Below, in pieces: positions 22,291 to 34,620 of a stretch of DNA of 64,000 nt. Location: contig ML976669.1 of the NCBI GenBank assembly GCA_010015655.1, forward strand, positions 951,966-1,015,965, in the 5' to 3' direction. The stretch is from Bimuria novae-zelandiae CBS 107.79 (lineage: Eukaryota > Ascomycota > Dothideomycetes > Pleosporales > Didymosphaeriaceae). Under the pieces are notes generated by a model, which did no database searches, was not told where the DNA came from, and was given only the letters and a program-made list of their open reading frames with translations. How positions within the stretch are numbered: the stretch's first letter is position 1; each line of letters begins with the position of its first letter. Position numbers and translations under genes: made by a program.

Positions 22291-23223
22291 ACACAATGTG
22301 GCAATGCCATCAAGTCCCCGCTTCTCCGTCTTTCTGGGGAACTTCACAACAGAATCTGGCCATACGCGATGACCGGCAACATCGTCAACATACGCGAAGA
22401 CGAAGACGAGACTCGCGTCGATGCCGCGACTATGAAGAAAGTAGTCGTGGTCTGTAAAGGGTCATATTGTGGGTCATGTAGACAAGGACAATCCTGTCCA
22501 CTGGCTCAGTACCCGCTACGAAGACAAGCCTCGTCTCCCGTCGGCTTTCCACCTCCCTTAAGTTTGCCGTCAGATCTATACCGAGACAGCCACCCTTGCT
22601 CACTCCGGCCGATCTTTTTCTTCTGCAATTGGGACGAAGAGGGTGAACTCATCAAAGAGTAGGTGACCAAGCTGAATACCGCTCACAAGAACGCTATCAC
22701 CGATATTGCAGTCGATGAGCAAAACTTCGATTACTACTTGGAGACTGCGGGAGAATTTCAGACCTACCGCTTTCGCAACATGTTCCCAGGTCTGCAACAC
22801 TTGCATCTCTACACGAGACGCGTAAACATGATCCCCCAGGGCTGGTTCTACGAGATGGACAAGAGCTTCTGGGATCATAAGCCGAAGCGCTTGGAAGAGG
22901 GGAAACAGAAGATAGGTAACAGGCTGGAGAAAGGTGCTGTGCAGCTTGTCTGGCACGAGAATTCGATTGAGGACTATGAGATGTGGATTACGGATGATGA
23001 GAGCCATTCTTCCCCTTCGGCAGACGAGTCCTCTGATGTCAACGATTCCGAAGAAGACAGCGGTCTGAAATGGACCATTCACACCGAGGAAGATTCCGGC
23101 GGCAAGGACGAGATCGATTATCAAGTTGACGGCGACAATGAAAAGCTCGGCAATAGCGAGAACGAGGACTCCGATGATGATTCCGAGAGTCTGGATTACG
23201 ACAGCGAAATACTGGACATCTGA
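22291..23223 (+). pseudogene. 2EXR/F-box-like family, paralogue 3, broken
   Basis: The frame around 22315-22400 gives SPLLRLSGELHNRIWPYAM, the family's N-terminal signature. Further on, VCRQIYTETATLAHSG lies in a different frame near 22565-22615 and directly follows an in-frame TAA. The original frame meets TAG at 22660, then runs open to 23223 with FRNMFPGLQHLHLYTRR, equivalent to MFPLLKHLRL in paralogue 2, and a long Glu/Asp/Ser-rich tail ending YDSEILDI. At least one frameshift and stops disable it. The acidic tail parallels the broken tail after paralogue 1, supporting common descent. Confidence 0.6.
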
Positions 23224-26200
23224 TCATTTTGGCAACAGCGTTACGATTGATTCGGCGAACATGGCTTGTCTGGCACAAATCCCACCACCTTCACTATGCA
23301 CATGGCATATAAGGGCGTTCCAGCCGCTTTGACTCCCTCAAGCGATATCTTTCCACACCACTCCTATCGACAACTGCGTTCCCCAATATTGGTTTGAATC
23401 AAACTCGATTAAAAGCTACCATGGTTTTTACTGCATTCAGAAACAACTCGACCCTGCTTTATCCCTTGAAGATTTCCACTTGAATTTATTTCCTATCACA
23501 AGGGTATTTCCAGGATCTCAGAATTTAGTTTATGTCTCTTCAAGAATCAATCCATGTGCTTGACCACTTCGAGGAGAAGTCGCACTCATGCCCAGTACTG
23601 GTCGGCCTTCCCACTGAACTAGGAGCGGAAGCTAGACATACACACTCCGTCTGTTGTACAGCCTGTAGTAATGAGGATAGAGACTCGCGCGTAACTCGAG
23701 AAAAGCTACAGTCCATAATAACGTGCTCAACGACAGGCCGTGGATCAATGGAAGTCCGAGGTGGCATCCCACGTAGGATCTTAATCACACGACTCCATTG
23801 AAGCCCATGTCACAACCAATGAAGCTTTGATGAAGGATTTCGTGGGGTATTGAGACAGTGGATGGCATGAGGATATGCCGAACTGTGGTAGTGGGAGGAA
23901 GGACCTGAGTGGGGGAATAGACGATCAGTCGAGCGGTGAGGGTAGCAGTAGGGGGAATGGTTGGTGATGGCCTGCTCTCAGATACTGGAAACTGATCAAT
24001 GAGGCGATTTCTTCCTAGTCTTGCATGCTGGTCGCTTCGTAGCGGTTTCGACAGCTACAGTGGGATTGCACTGCGTTATGCTGTGGTTTGGAAAACGTAC
24101 GAAGGATGAAAATTGACATGCTGGTCGGTTCACAGACCGCATGACCTTGTACTTGCGTGGCACTGCAATATCACCCCATGTATGCTGCGGCGTACGTGAA
24201 TACTTTTCCGCCATTGAGCGTGTTGTTCTTCGTTTCGATCGCTCTGATGCTCCTCTTGCACCGGAAGAAGTCTGCAATTGTTCCCATAGGGCGTTCCAGC
24301 GCCCCGAATATTAGGCAAGAGCCGGTTCCCCATCGTGCGTGGGTAGATTGGCATACCGGATACGGCAAATACTCGCTTCGAAGAGCAAGGATGATCATAG
24401 AGTGGACTCCAATAGAACGCCTATAGCTATCGTGCGTCTAGCATAAAAATCCCGTACGAAGCTAGCAATGTTATAGCTGCACGGCAGATAGTTGTGTGTT
24501 GCAGGGTTCCCAGGATCCGGTGTCTACGCTATCTACGGGTGCCGATTTACCCTCGTGGGGGTTCCTTTGTCGCACACCGATCAAAACGGTCAGCGTAAAA
24601 AATTTGCGGGCGAATGGTTCAACCGCAGAATCCGACTTAGAGAAAATACCGATGCGAGATGGTACAAGTTCATCATCAACCTGGTACGTTCGCTTATCGT
24701 CTCGTACTCCTGGTTACACGTGTCTCAAGAAGTGTCGTGCAACGTGGGAGGCGTAGACATGTCGCTATGAGACTTTGGCTCCTTCGGTCGCCCTCCTCTG
24801 GTACATGCAGTGATGCCTGATGAAGCAAGTGCGTTCTTGATCGCCAGATACCGCGTCCGGTGAGCATCAGCCTCGTACAGCCACAAAGTCCAGTCACTAG
24901 CAGTCATGATGACTTCCGACCCAGGAACGGGTAGACGTTCCACCAAGCAAAAGGCGGTTATCTACCCTTAGTCACGCTGACCTCGTGAATCCAGCGGTAG
25001 AAAGGCAACTGAAATAGGCGACCACGAGAAAAAGCAAAGCATCAGACAAAGAAGTTCGACCCGACCAAATGGGTAGCCACGGGCCTGGCAGAGCGGTAAG
25101 CGATGCATGCATGTTGCCCCGGCACAGGCACCAATCGCGGCTGGAGAGCACAAAAAAGCAAACATGGAGACTGGGATTTCCCGAATATCTTGCCTGAGAA
25201 CCACGTTAAGGTCGCATAAGCCTGCCGAAGCCACCCGTTTGCCTTTGCTGATGCGAGTGCATGGGCCGGTGCATGGGTTGATGCCGACCGACCTCGATCC
25301 TGGGGCCGTGCCTTCTCTTCGTGACCGTGCTTTGAAATATTGAAGTAGGCTATAAAGTAGAACCATGACATTAGATAGAAACCAGTGTGAAGTAATGAAG
25401 CAGAGTTAGGCAGAAAGAAGAGTCGACGCAGGATTCTCGTAATAGGCTACTGCCATGAGGTAGGTGCACGCTAGCCGGATCCGGCCACGTATAATTACAC
25501 AAAGCAACGAAGTGGCCCTGTAATTGCATATGCATTGATGAGTTGCGAAAGTTTGAAGGGGACGGGACTAACAGAGGAAAAATTTGGGAGGATGCGAAAG
25601 AGGGACATCTTGTGAAACTTTAGCTTCTGATAGCCCTGTTGGCGTTGTAATGACCTGCACTATGATAGTAGGTTAGCAGTCAAAGTCAACGCATGTCGAA
25701 GGTCGTACTTCCTTCATCGTCGGTATATCTTCATACCGAGACAATCTTTCAGTGTGCATTGTTTCGACGCTCGCGGGTTTGGAGCGGGCCTCGGTCGTGC
25801 ACCGTGTATCGCGCATCATCCCGCTGTGCACGCGTAGATGCGAGACATGTCCAACGTCATCCACACATCACCAACGTTACACCACAGAGCCTCGATTGAC
25901 CGCCTTTCGCGTCCGGAGATCTACAGGAGATAGTGCTCACGCGATCGCAGGGTGGCTTAGCTATAAATTGTCGGCGATCAAACAGGGCGGAAACCGAAAC
26001 ACGCGGTTGGTTCGTAGCTCTCGTGGACCGAAATTTGACTCGTGGTGGGATTCCTGTCTTGTCGATAAGCTCTCAACTTCGTGCCCCACGCTTTGTAAAA
26101 GATTCGAAGACGTTGGGTAAAAGACTGATGGTGTTTTGACCAGCAGACGGTACGGTTGTTGACCCGCTTCCCCAGCCGAAGATTCGCTTTCGGGCCGATT

Positions 26201-29200
26201 TGAACAGATCGCTACTAGCTTATCGGCATCTCTAAGGCCGAGGCTGCATGCAATCGCATCGGAAATGTAGACGAGGAAGTTCAAAGCAGCCATTTCGACA
26301 ACGACCGAAATTCGACTCCGGACGATAATCACCTTGAAAAAACCATGATGTGCGAAGTCGGCGGCCGCAACAAGTTATTCGAAATGATCGAGCTTCCAAT
26401 CTTGGAACTGCCGTTGTCACGCACGTCTCTGGGATCGGAAGCCGCGACTTATTAGTCCATCTTGAAGTCCTTTCAGACCGTGTCGGACAAAGGATGGCAT
26501 CCGTAGCGTGCGGGTGTTGCTGCATTCGATACCGACCTCTTGAAGTGATGACCAAACATGAACATAGCATCTGCCTTCATGAACACAGCCAGAGAAGCGC
26601 TTGCGCTCGAAGGCACATGACTTGATTGAAGTGATGAAAGATGCATATGTAAAACGGAATTCTTAGTCTCTGGACATGCGTGTGTTGAGTGCCACAGTTC
26701 GGCTTCAGTCCCTCCGGCTCAACGTCACTCGGAGAAATCACGGTGCATCTCGCAAACGACGTACTGCTCGAGGATCCTTCATCGTTCGATGCTGTGAAGC
26801 CATCACTTTCGTACGGTAAGAGCATGATCTCCTGACAATTCCCAATGCTGCACAGGCAAGTTCGTCACCGATGCAGTAGCATGTAAGTTGTTGAATAGTC
26901 AGCAGGCCAAGATGCAGGCATCAGCTTGTACGTATTCGGACTTGAGAGTCGGACTCCCATTGCCTCTGTCATGCATCTAGGAGGTATTAAATGCCTCAGA
27001 TGCTTGTGAAGACGGACGGCGCCTTTCCATTTTGGCCGGAAGATGTTATACTGTCGTATGATCTCTTACTCATTGCGCCCACGCTCACGGAAACGATCAA
27101 CCAATCACGAGTCTGAACTCACTCACCGTCCCGCTGGGGTAACCCACGCGCTTCCTACGACGATCTGGCCCTGATCCCTTACTATCTTGAGGTAATGTGC
27201 GACCTTGGCTTCCATATATAGCGCAATGCAGGGTGGCAGTGTGATACACTTGGGCATACTCTGCGTCTTCGAAAATCCTCACGAGGGATCGATGGCTGAT
27301 CTGCCATGAATACGACAAGGCTGTAACTTAATTTATCTTCATGCACGTCATACCACTAGCTGCGAATGGTTGCCTTGAGTGACACAAGCTCTGAGAATGA
27401 AGTAAAAGCCGCTCCGTCTCTCCGCAGCCAAGATGTGGATTTCAATCATGCATCCCCTAGCTTTGCAAATTCATATCGATATGCACGTCCTCGAGGCGAA
27501 GGAGGGGGTAAGCAAGCTGCTGTTGGAGTACATTCAGCCCTTGAGGGTGGCAAGACACTCGGCTCTCCGCTCGAGCACATCAAACGATGCGCGTGGGGAA
27601 AATTTGTTGAGCTCGTTGGAATGGTCACTCCTGCCGAAAAGTTGCCGCTCCGATGTTGCAGCGAGACTTTTCTTTCGGAAAAGTATCCGAAGGGAAACTG
27701 TCGATGAGGAGATTCTTTGGTTCAATGGGCAAAACGTTGAGAAGAAGGATTTGCATCCCACGCTATTATACAGTAGTGGCGGGGCTTGCGCGCAAAACCG
27801 ACATGCCCCACGCAGATGGACACCAAGGGTAAGCAATTGAATGCGGCTCATGAAGATCACAAAGTCCGTGCAACATGCCGTGCTTGCAACAGAGAGGCGA
27901 TGTTCCAGACAAGATCGGCAGTGTATTGTGTTGATTAACGGTGTAGGTTGGGCTTTCGTCAGTTCGTGTCCGGCCACCAAGACCCCGCATTTCCGTCAAT
28001 CACAAGGCCCATGTCCAGCTCGCGAGTCTACGTGAGCAATCCCTGACATACGGCGCGTGTAGGGCGCCAATGAATGGGAATCTCATTGTCAAAACTCACA
28101 GAGCAAAATGAGAACGTGTTGCTCAGTCGTACGACTGCGTCACCGCGTTGAAATAGGGAGCCGCAGAGCGATAATTGACCCCAACTGCGCTCCTGAATCA
28201 CTGGACACAAGCGTCTTGAAGGCGTGCCCAAAGTCCTAGTGGAAGAAGAGTTTCGGCGCGTGCTGCTCGTTTGATCTCTCGATTCAATTTGGCCATAGTC
28301 TTCGTGTCATTCCGTGTTTGCGCCGCCGCAGCGGAGCTGAGGCCCAGAACACAGATTGAATCCTGAGATGCGCATTAGAGAGTACTTGTCGTACTGATAC
28401 CTGCTGATCAATCTATTGTTGGGGCTTGCAGCTTCCGAGGCTGCAGAGCTGCGAAGCTGAAGGCAGACGTCGTTCGGTAATGTCCAGCTATTCATTGAAA
28501 TCCACTTTCGTGCATGTCATCCTTGACTTTGACTGGAAACGAGCACTGCCAACAGAGTCATCGCATGTCCAGGTCGTCCATGAAGCCCCTGTCGGTGCTG
28601 TCCATTCTGTATCGTCTCTTTAAATTGTGCGTCACGCTCTGAGCTCGTCCACGGGTATGACGGAGGTGTAGAGGAATGTAACGTACACTGCCGGTGGATG
28701 CAGGAGAGCGGGACGACTGGGCGTCATGCAAGTCAGAAGCCCAAGGACACCACCGGGAGCGGCACAGTACGAATGCCATGCTGCGCCTGAACCTGAACGT
28801 GGCCAGAAAGCGGGGGAGTTCTGGAATCGGCAGATTGTGGGGTAATAGCTGCATGCCCTCGGGCCCTTCTCGGCCTCGCTTGACGCGAAGGCTGTGCTGT
28901 TGCGCACAGTGACACACTGGGCCGCGGACAACACACTCTACATACCGCACATGTGCAGATGTAGCGGTTACGCAGGCCCTAGAAATCGTTACGAAAGGTG
29001 CGCAGAAGCTCAGCTCAGATTGCAAGGAAAATTTTCGCTCCTCGTGCCAGATGGTCGCTTCCCGTCAGAGACTAGGGCAAGGCGAATATCCTCAAGGAAA
29101 CCGATGGCAGTTCCCCAAAAGGGAGGTGTATGAGCTATGATGTTGTTTGATATGCAGCGGGGATATATCGTTCGGTCTCCTAGTAGCTTGTTCCCACAGA

Positions 29201-29883
29201 CGTTGGCGTGGGGGAAACGGGCAGACGTTTGCCGAAGTTCAGTCTCAGGTACGGCAACAAAGGGTTCAGGGAGTTCCCCTTTCATGGCAGACGAGCTGGG
29301 ATCTGGTGACAAAAGCAACGAGAGGCTGATATCTTTCCACGTCTCTGGGTCATGAGCTCGCTTTGACTGCCGGATCATCCTTTCTGTACCTGCTGCAGTG
29401 TTGGTCGTGGACGACCTGCTTGATTTGTTCGCACATGGGGTTGGTCCACGGACTGACACCACCTCTCTTTGATGCCCGTTTGAATGCAGGTGTGATTACT
29501 CCCCTTTGACGCGAAGGGAGACCAGACAAGAGCGCAAGAGGCGAGTCGAGATGCACCCATCCAACACCCTGCTATGTTTAGAGGACCTCGGTGTGTTCGC
29601 GGTAGACTAGTGCAGTGTAGGAGCCATGGACTGGGTTGCGCCACCGCAGTAATAGAGCGTGGGGGGGGGGAGGGGGGCACGACTGCTAGGGTCGGACGTC
29701 CCAATGTCTTGATGCAACAAAGACGACGACGAAGCTAAGCAGTGCCCGCATGCCGCATGCGTCTAATCCTGGCGGAGGTCCGGGTGTGCTTGCTGATGGC
29801 TGCGCTGATGCGGCTGGTCTGGTGACCTGCACCGCTGCTGAGGTGGCTGCTTCGGCGGCTATCTGCCACGTCTTGCCAGCGCA
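23224..29883. other. gene-poor region, nothing recognised
   Basis: About 6.7 kb of normal base composition without a convincing gene. Frames reach at most about 155 codons (28558-29025) and overlap others on both strands; none shows a known domain or sensible exon partners. It contains no obvious RIP-type AT enrichment. It may be old degraded insert DNA or contain non-coding transcripts. A G-run lies at 29661-29677. Confidence 0.45.
29661..29677 (+). repeat. G-run (G10 A G6)
   Basis: Ten G, one A, six G. Long G-runs like this can form quadruplexes and are mutation-prone. It lies in the gene-poor region, 220 bp left of the long hairpin. Confidence 0.8.
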
Positions 29884-30030
29884 GCCAACGAACCGTATTC
29901 TTGGCGTACGGCTCGTGATTCCGTACCGTGCACAGTTCACTTGACAGTCTTTATGAGAGAAAAAGACCAGCGTGTGGCACGTGCACGGTACGGAACCACG
30001 AGCCGTACGCCAAGAGTACGGTTCGTTGGC
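29884..30030. repeat. long hairpin: 50-bp inverted repeat with 47-bp loop
   Basis: The left arm 29884-29933 and right arm 29981-30030 are reverse complements at 48 of 50 positions. Pairing extends imperfectly for a few more bases outward. The arms contain CTTGGCGTACGGCTCGTG and CCGTACCGTGCAC, so they share TACGG/CCGTA words with the patch at 515-650. Both mismatches are transitions. It codes for nothing and could be a MITE or foldback element, a cruciform, or a precursor of small RNA if transcribed. Confidence 0.85.
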
Positions 30031-30832
30031 AGCGCTGCGTCTTGCACTCCTTCAACTTGGTACATGACGTGAATGTCTTCTGAGTCAAGAGTCCTGCGCT
30101 CACTGGCACCACCACGACCGAAGCCCGTGCGATATCAGATGACGCGGAACGCTCGGACGCGCCCACTCCGAAGAAACCGCCGTCACAATCCCCCCACCCC
30201 CACACTATGATCCCCGAGCACGCTTTGCAACGCTTGTGAGCCCCGGCAACCCTCCGGACCGGCGAGACGGTGGCGACGGCCGCCCTATCAGCAGCCCAGA
30301 GGCGCTTGCAGGAGATCGTCACAAGGCATGCGACCTGCCCGAGCTCCGGTCAAGATCCGACCTGGACGACCGCTTACCCTGCCAGCTGTGACCGCAACGT
30401 GAGGAGAAAAAGCAAACCCAGTGTAATCAGTCCTGCGCGTTCCGGCGATTGGCTGGTCTAGGGCATGTTGGCCAGGGCGCAAACAACCGTGCCTGACATG
30501 GGTTACACGCTGCGCAGCGCCTCCAGAGACACCGCCCCTTTGGTTGTGGCAGCGAGCTTGTCCTTCACGGGAGCAATCCTGGACTCATTGCTTTGCCCGC
30601 GACTCCTAGCGTTTCTCTGACCGCATCATCAGCTGGACCCCCACACACCAATGGGCCGGTGTGTGGATTATTTAAGACTGGGACCATCCTCAGTAGGTTA
30701 CCATAGTGTCGTTGGCGCATCAATTCCGTTCGCCGTTTCGTCCCATCTTGAATTATTCTTTGTCACAAGGATTCGCCTCTCTGTAACCCCTTTGTTAGTA
30801 TATATTCGGTTGCACTCCCACCGAGACCCATC
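30031..30832. promoter_or_regulatory. upstream region of the DHDPS-family gene
   Basis: The 800 bp before the ATG at 30833 hold no gene. A TATA-like TAGTATATATTC lies about 25-35 bp before the ATG and another AT patch (GGATTATTTAAG) near 30665. The first is close to the ATG, implying a short leader if it is used. Confidence 0.35.
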
Positions 30833-31927
30833 ATGTCACCGCACAACGACGCACCCTCGCCTGCTTCGAGCTTTGACTCTGGTTCAGGGTACCCAATTCA
30901 TCACCAAGCTGTGCAATCCATGTACACCATGAATCATTACAACGAATTCGACACCAGCTCAATTGAGTCGGGCAACATGGGTCTGACCCGCTCCTTGGTA
31001 CCTGGAATATACGTTCCAACAGTTGCATTCTTCGACCCCGTCACTGACAACGTCGACGTGGAAACCATCGCCAGCCACGCTGTACGGCTTGCCAAGGCTG
31101 GTGTTGCTGGCATCACCACCCAAGGGTCCAATGGCGAGGCGGTGCATCTCTCACACAAAGAACGCAACTTGGTCACCAGCACCACCCGCAAAGCTTTGGA
31201 CGAAGCTGGCTTCGGGTACATGCCCCTCATTGTGGGCTGTGGCGCCCAATCGACTAGGGAAGCCATTGAGCTATGCGAAGAGGCGGCTGCTGCTGGCGGA
31301 GACTACGCTTTGGTGCTACCCCCTGCGTATTATCAAGGGTTGTTCTCCAAGGATACCGTGAAGTGTTTCTTCCAGGACGTAGCGACTGCTTCACCGATCC
31401 CAATTCTCATCTACAACTACCCTGGCGCTGTATCCGGAATGGATTTGAATTCCGACGTCATCATCGAGCTTGCGCAGCATCCCAACATTGTTGGTTGCAA
31501 GTTGACTTGCGGCAACACCGGCAAGCTGAACCGCATCGCAGCAGCAACACGCGCAGCAACCATGTCTGACCCTGGATCTGGGTTCATGTGCATGGGTGGC
31601 TCTGTCGACTTCACCCTCCAAACGTTGATCGGCGGTGGCTCTGGAATCATTGGAGGAATGGCCAACATCGCTCCGAAGACGTGCGTCAGACTTGTCGAGC
31701 TTTTCGAAGCCGGCAAATACGCAGAGGCGCGGAAGTTGCAGGCCGTTGTCGCTCGCGGAGACTGGGCAGCTATCCAAGGCGGCATCATTGGTACCAAGGC
31801 TGCCCTGATGGCCCACTTTGGCTATGGAGGATACGCACGCAAGCCGCTTCCCAGGCCCAACAAAGAAGAGAACAACAGGTGGCGAGAAGCATTTGAGGAA
31901 CTGGTCCGCGTAGAGAGTTCTCTATGA
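30833..31927 (+). CDS. dihydrodipicolinate synthase (DapA)-family aldolase/lyase
   Basis: A single-exon gene of 364 residues. The first 55 are Ser/His/Tyr-rich and not part of the fold. From GIYVPTVAFFDP onward it is a (beta/alpha)8 DHDPS-family enzyme: GITTQGSNGEAVHLS (substrate-carboxylate loop), PLIVGCGAQSTREAI, ALVLPPAYYQG, LIYNYPGAVSGMDL with the conserved Tyr, and VGCKLTCGN with the Schiff-base Lys, then GGSGIIGGMANIAP. Because fungi make lysine through alpha-aminoadipate, a DHDPS role is unlikely. Fungal relatives include 4-hydroxy-2-oxoglutarate aldolase and L-threo-3-deoxy-hexulosonate aldolase of the galacturonate pathway. The substrate here is open. Confidence 0.92.
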   Translation: MSPHNDAPSPASSFDSGSGYPIHHQAVQSMYTMNHYNEFDTSSIESGNMGLTRSLVPGIYVPTVAFFDPVTDNVDVETIASHAVRLAKAGVAGITTQGSNGEAVHLSHKERNLVTSTTRKALDEAGFGYMPLIVGCGAQSTREAIELCEEAAAAGGDYALVLPPAYYQGLFSKDTVKCFFQDVATASPIPILIYNYPGAVSGMDLNSDVIIELAQHPNIVGCKLTCGNTGKLNRIAAATRAATMSDPGSGFMCMGGSVDFTLQTLIGGGSGIIGGMANIAPKTCVRLVELFEAGKYAEARKLQAVVARGDWAAIQGGIIGTKAALMAHFGYGGYARKPLPRPNKEENNRWREAFEELVRVESSL

Positions 31928-33160
31928 GCAGGCCGTATGCTCTCTGCTTGACAGTCGACCCGTCCTCCTTGCCGCCAAGAATTCGTTCTTGGTTTCGGAC
32001 ATGTTTCATCCGAAGCTTCCTTATCTCTTTGGTACCTTCGGTATCGCATTTCCATCGGAGTTGAGTACCCGTGCATATTGTGGCGTTTGGATCTCAATGG
32101 CTTTTCTAATAGTATCTCTCTTGATTCGACTTGTCTTCTGGAAAAGCTTGCAGAAAGGGTGCCACGGTCAAAAGCTATTACCGTCTGTGTTGCATCTTCA
32201 ATATTTTGGAGAAGATCCACAAAATCGCGTGTAGATACTGTATATAACGCTCTCGGTCCCAATGGGTGGTCATCTACTTTTAGCGCCATTTAGCGATAGT
32301 CATAGAAATTTTCCCGGTAGCCGCACAATCTACGCGAAGAATCATCCTTTTGAACTCTTGATATGTCCGCGTTGATGCTTTAGGTGACTGAAGCTGTATG
32401 ACTCCTGGAATGATTAGTTATGCGCAGTAAAGAACTGATGCCGTGAACTATTGGTTAAGGCGAGGCCGATCCGTTCTGAGGTAGTCATCGTACGTGCTCG
32501 TAGGCGTGCAGTGGCAATTAACAATTCGACGAGGTTCTGGTGTCGAGGTGTAGCGTGGGTAGGAAGGCAAGACCAAACCTGTAGTAAGACTGACGAAGTG
32601 AAAGTAAGACACAGAACGCTTACGACTTTTGTATATCGAAGCAGAATCGCATTGCGCCTCTTGTCATTGCATAGGATGTGATGTGAGGTGATTCATGACA
32701 ACACTCCTCATGTCGCGGAAAGTGCGATGGGTGGCAGCTAACCTGACTGGGCGCGCTAGTTTCACAAATGAACTTGCGCTTTCTCTCTCACTTTGCAACT
32801 TCAACCGAGCAACACGCGTCCGGTGCCTGGATGACTCCGGCCACCCCGCAGTAGATAGAGCTTTTGTTGTTCTCAACGCGCTGCCCTCAGCACGCGGTCT
32901 AACCTCAACGCTGCCTGACCTCAACACGCTGCCCTCAACACAGCAAGCTCGCGATTCGTCTCTACGCCCACGATGTTCGGTACCGAACAACAGACTTGAT
33001 TTGACGATTGTTACAATTGCTGTGCCGCAAGCAACCTCTGTATAGAGGTAAAGCAAACTTCCAGTAAGACGCGATCTCACAGTCACTAATTCCCTTGTAG
33101 CAGCGCTTCCGAGCTTTCTTGCAGGTGATTGGCCTGGAAACCTATACTCCCGAGGTCAAG
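31928..33160. other. intergenic with a short imperfect repeat
   Basis: About 1.2 kb without a recognisable gene. At about 32874-32943 a CTCAACRCGCTGCC-like word occurs four to five times at 14-18 bp spacing. Overlapping short frames on both strands there have no domain. Confidence 0.4.
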
Positions 33161-34620
33161 ATGCCTTCTCCAGACGACGACATTGGCGGTCTATTCTTGT
33201 TACAAGAAGAGATTCTTGACTTCGCCCTCTCGCTCACGGATCTTCACGCCCTAGTGCAGCTCTTGCTCACTTGCAACAAACTGCATAGAATCGCTCAGAC
33301 CCATATTTATAGCACGGTGAATCTCGTTCTCAACTTCCATTCGTTAGCCAAGCCTAGGAAATTCCTCTGAACCATTACCGAGAAGCCTGTTCTTGCAGTT
33401 CACGTCAAGGAAGTGTTCCTGGACTGCCACGGGCCAATCTACATAGGCCAGGCAAAACTTGTACACGACACTGTCACCAGACTACCGAACCTCCAGTCCC
33501 TGCACATCGGAGAAACCGTGCTCAGAGGCGGCAGCCGAGGTGTGTCTTGTGAAGATATGATGGGAATTGGGCGCGTTTGCGGCTGTCCGATAACGCCAGC
33601 AGGTCAGAGCCCCGCACACGATTGGAGTAAACTGAAGCACCTCGACATAGATGTTCATCGAGCAACGCTAGTGCAGCTAGCTCATATCTTTCAGCTTCCC
33701 CATTTGGAAGATCTGCATATCAGGAACGCCAGATCGTGCGACAATGCGCCTGGTCTAAAGCACTTTCAAAACTTTGAGTTCAAGCTGAAGCACCTCAGGC
33801 TCACCGATTGGGAACGAGTGCCTCGATTCAGACTTGTCACAAGTTGGTGGCTGCTTTCCCAAGCTGGAATCCATCTACCTTGTTGGCGAGAACAAGGTGT
33901 ACCCCTCATGGTACTTCCTCAACGTCCTCGGTGCGTTCGAAAAGCCTCTTGCGCAAAAGACATTACGGACATTGACCATGTGCAACGTCGATGATCTGGG
34001 AACATTCACACCTACACAAATTGGCGAAAATAATGCAATGGAGGTAGTCCGCAATCTACGGGTTCTATCAGACGTGGAGAGCCTTACCATCGACGCTTGT
34101 GAGTAAAGTATTAAGGAAAAATTGATCCCGGCACTGTATATTAAGTGCAACTTCAACATGCCTTATACTAATGCCTACACGCTTAGGTTGTCTACTCGAG
34201 CTGCAATCTGCTCTTAATTGGCAATTCAATTTGACACTCCCAACCACCCTGCGGTATCTGACCTTGCAAAACGCCAATTCCCCAAATGTGTACAACCACA
34301 TCATGGAAGGACTACAAAAGCTCCTCGAGGAAGGTGTTGTGCAGAGCCGATTTCCAGTCCTTCAGTCGATCATCGTATTCAGTAATTATCCCTTCCAAGC
34401 CGCAGAGCCGGAAATTTCATTGATCCTCGACAACTTCAAGGCGATAAGCCTTTCATACGATGGGATGGGTGTCTACCTTGAGGCGTTCCCCTCCTAATCT
34501 TGAAAGTACTTCAGGTAAGCCCATTGTTCTTCCAAGGACAATACATTTGCTAACGATTAGATAGAGGGTCTTGGAGTTGAAGGAGCCCCGGCAGTCTCAA
34601 TGTTTCTTCAAATTTTGTGA
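33161..34620 (+). pseudogene. F-box/LRR-like protein, decayed
   Basis: From ATG 33161 the product begins with an F-box-like helix set (EEILDFALSLTDLHALVQLL, LLTCNKLHRIAQTHIYSTV). TGA at 33368-33370 interrupts an otherwise continuous frame (HSLAKPRKFL, stop, TITEKPVLAVHVKEVFLD). Leucine-rich segments follow: LPNLQSLHIG, LKHLDID, LPHLEDLHIRN. A single-base phase change near 33830 leads to FPKLESIYLVGENK and LRTLTMCNVDDLG. An intron of about 90 bp ending near 34186 joins to LLELQSALNWQF and LPTTLRYLTLQNANS. The end after 34495 needs a further shift and an intron ending near 34560. F-box/LRR proteins are adaptors of SCF ubiquitin ligases; this copy is unlikely to work. Confidence 0.6.

Noticed and set aside
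28558..29025. 155-codon minus-strand frame in the gene desert
   Set aside because: Overlapping frames on both strands at the same place and no protein-like motifs; kept as unannotated.
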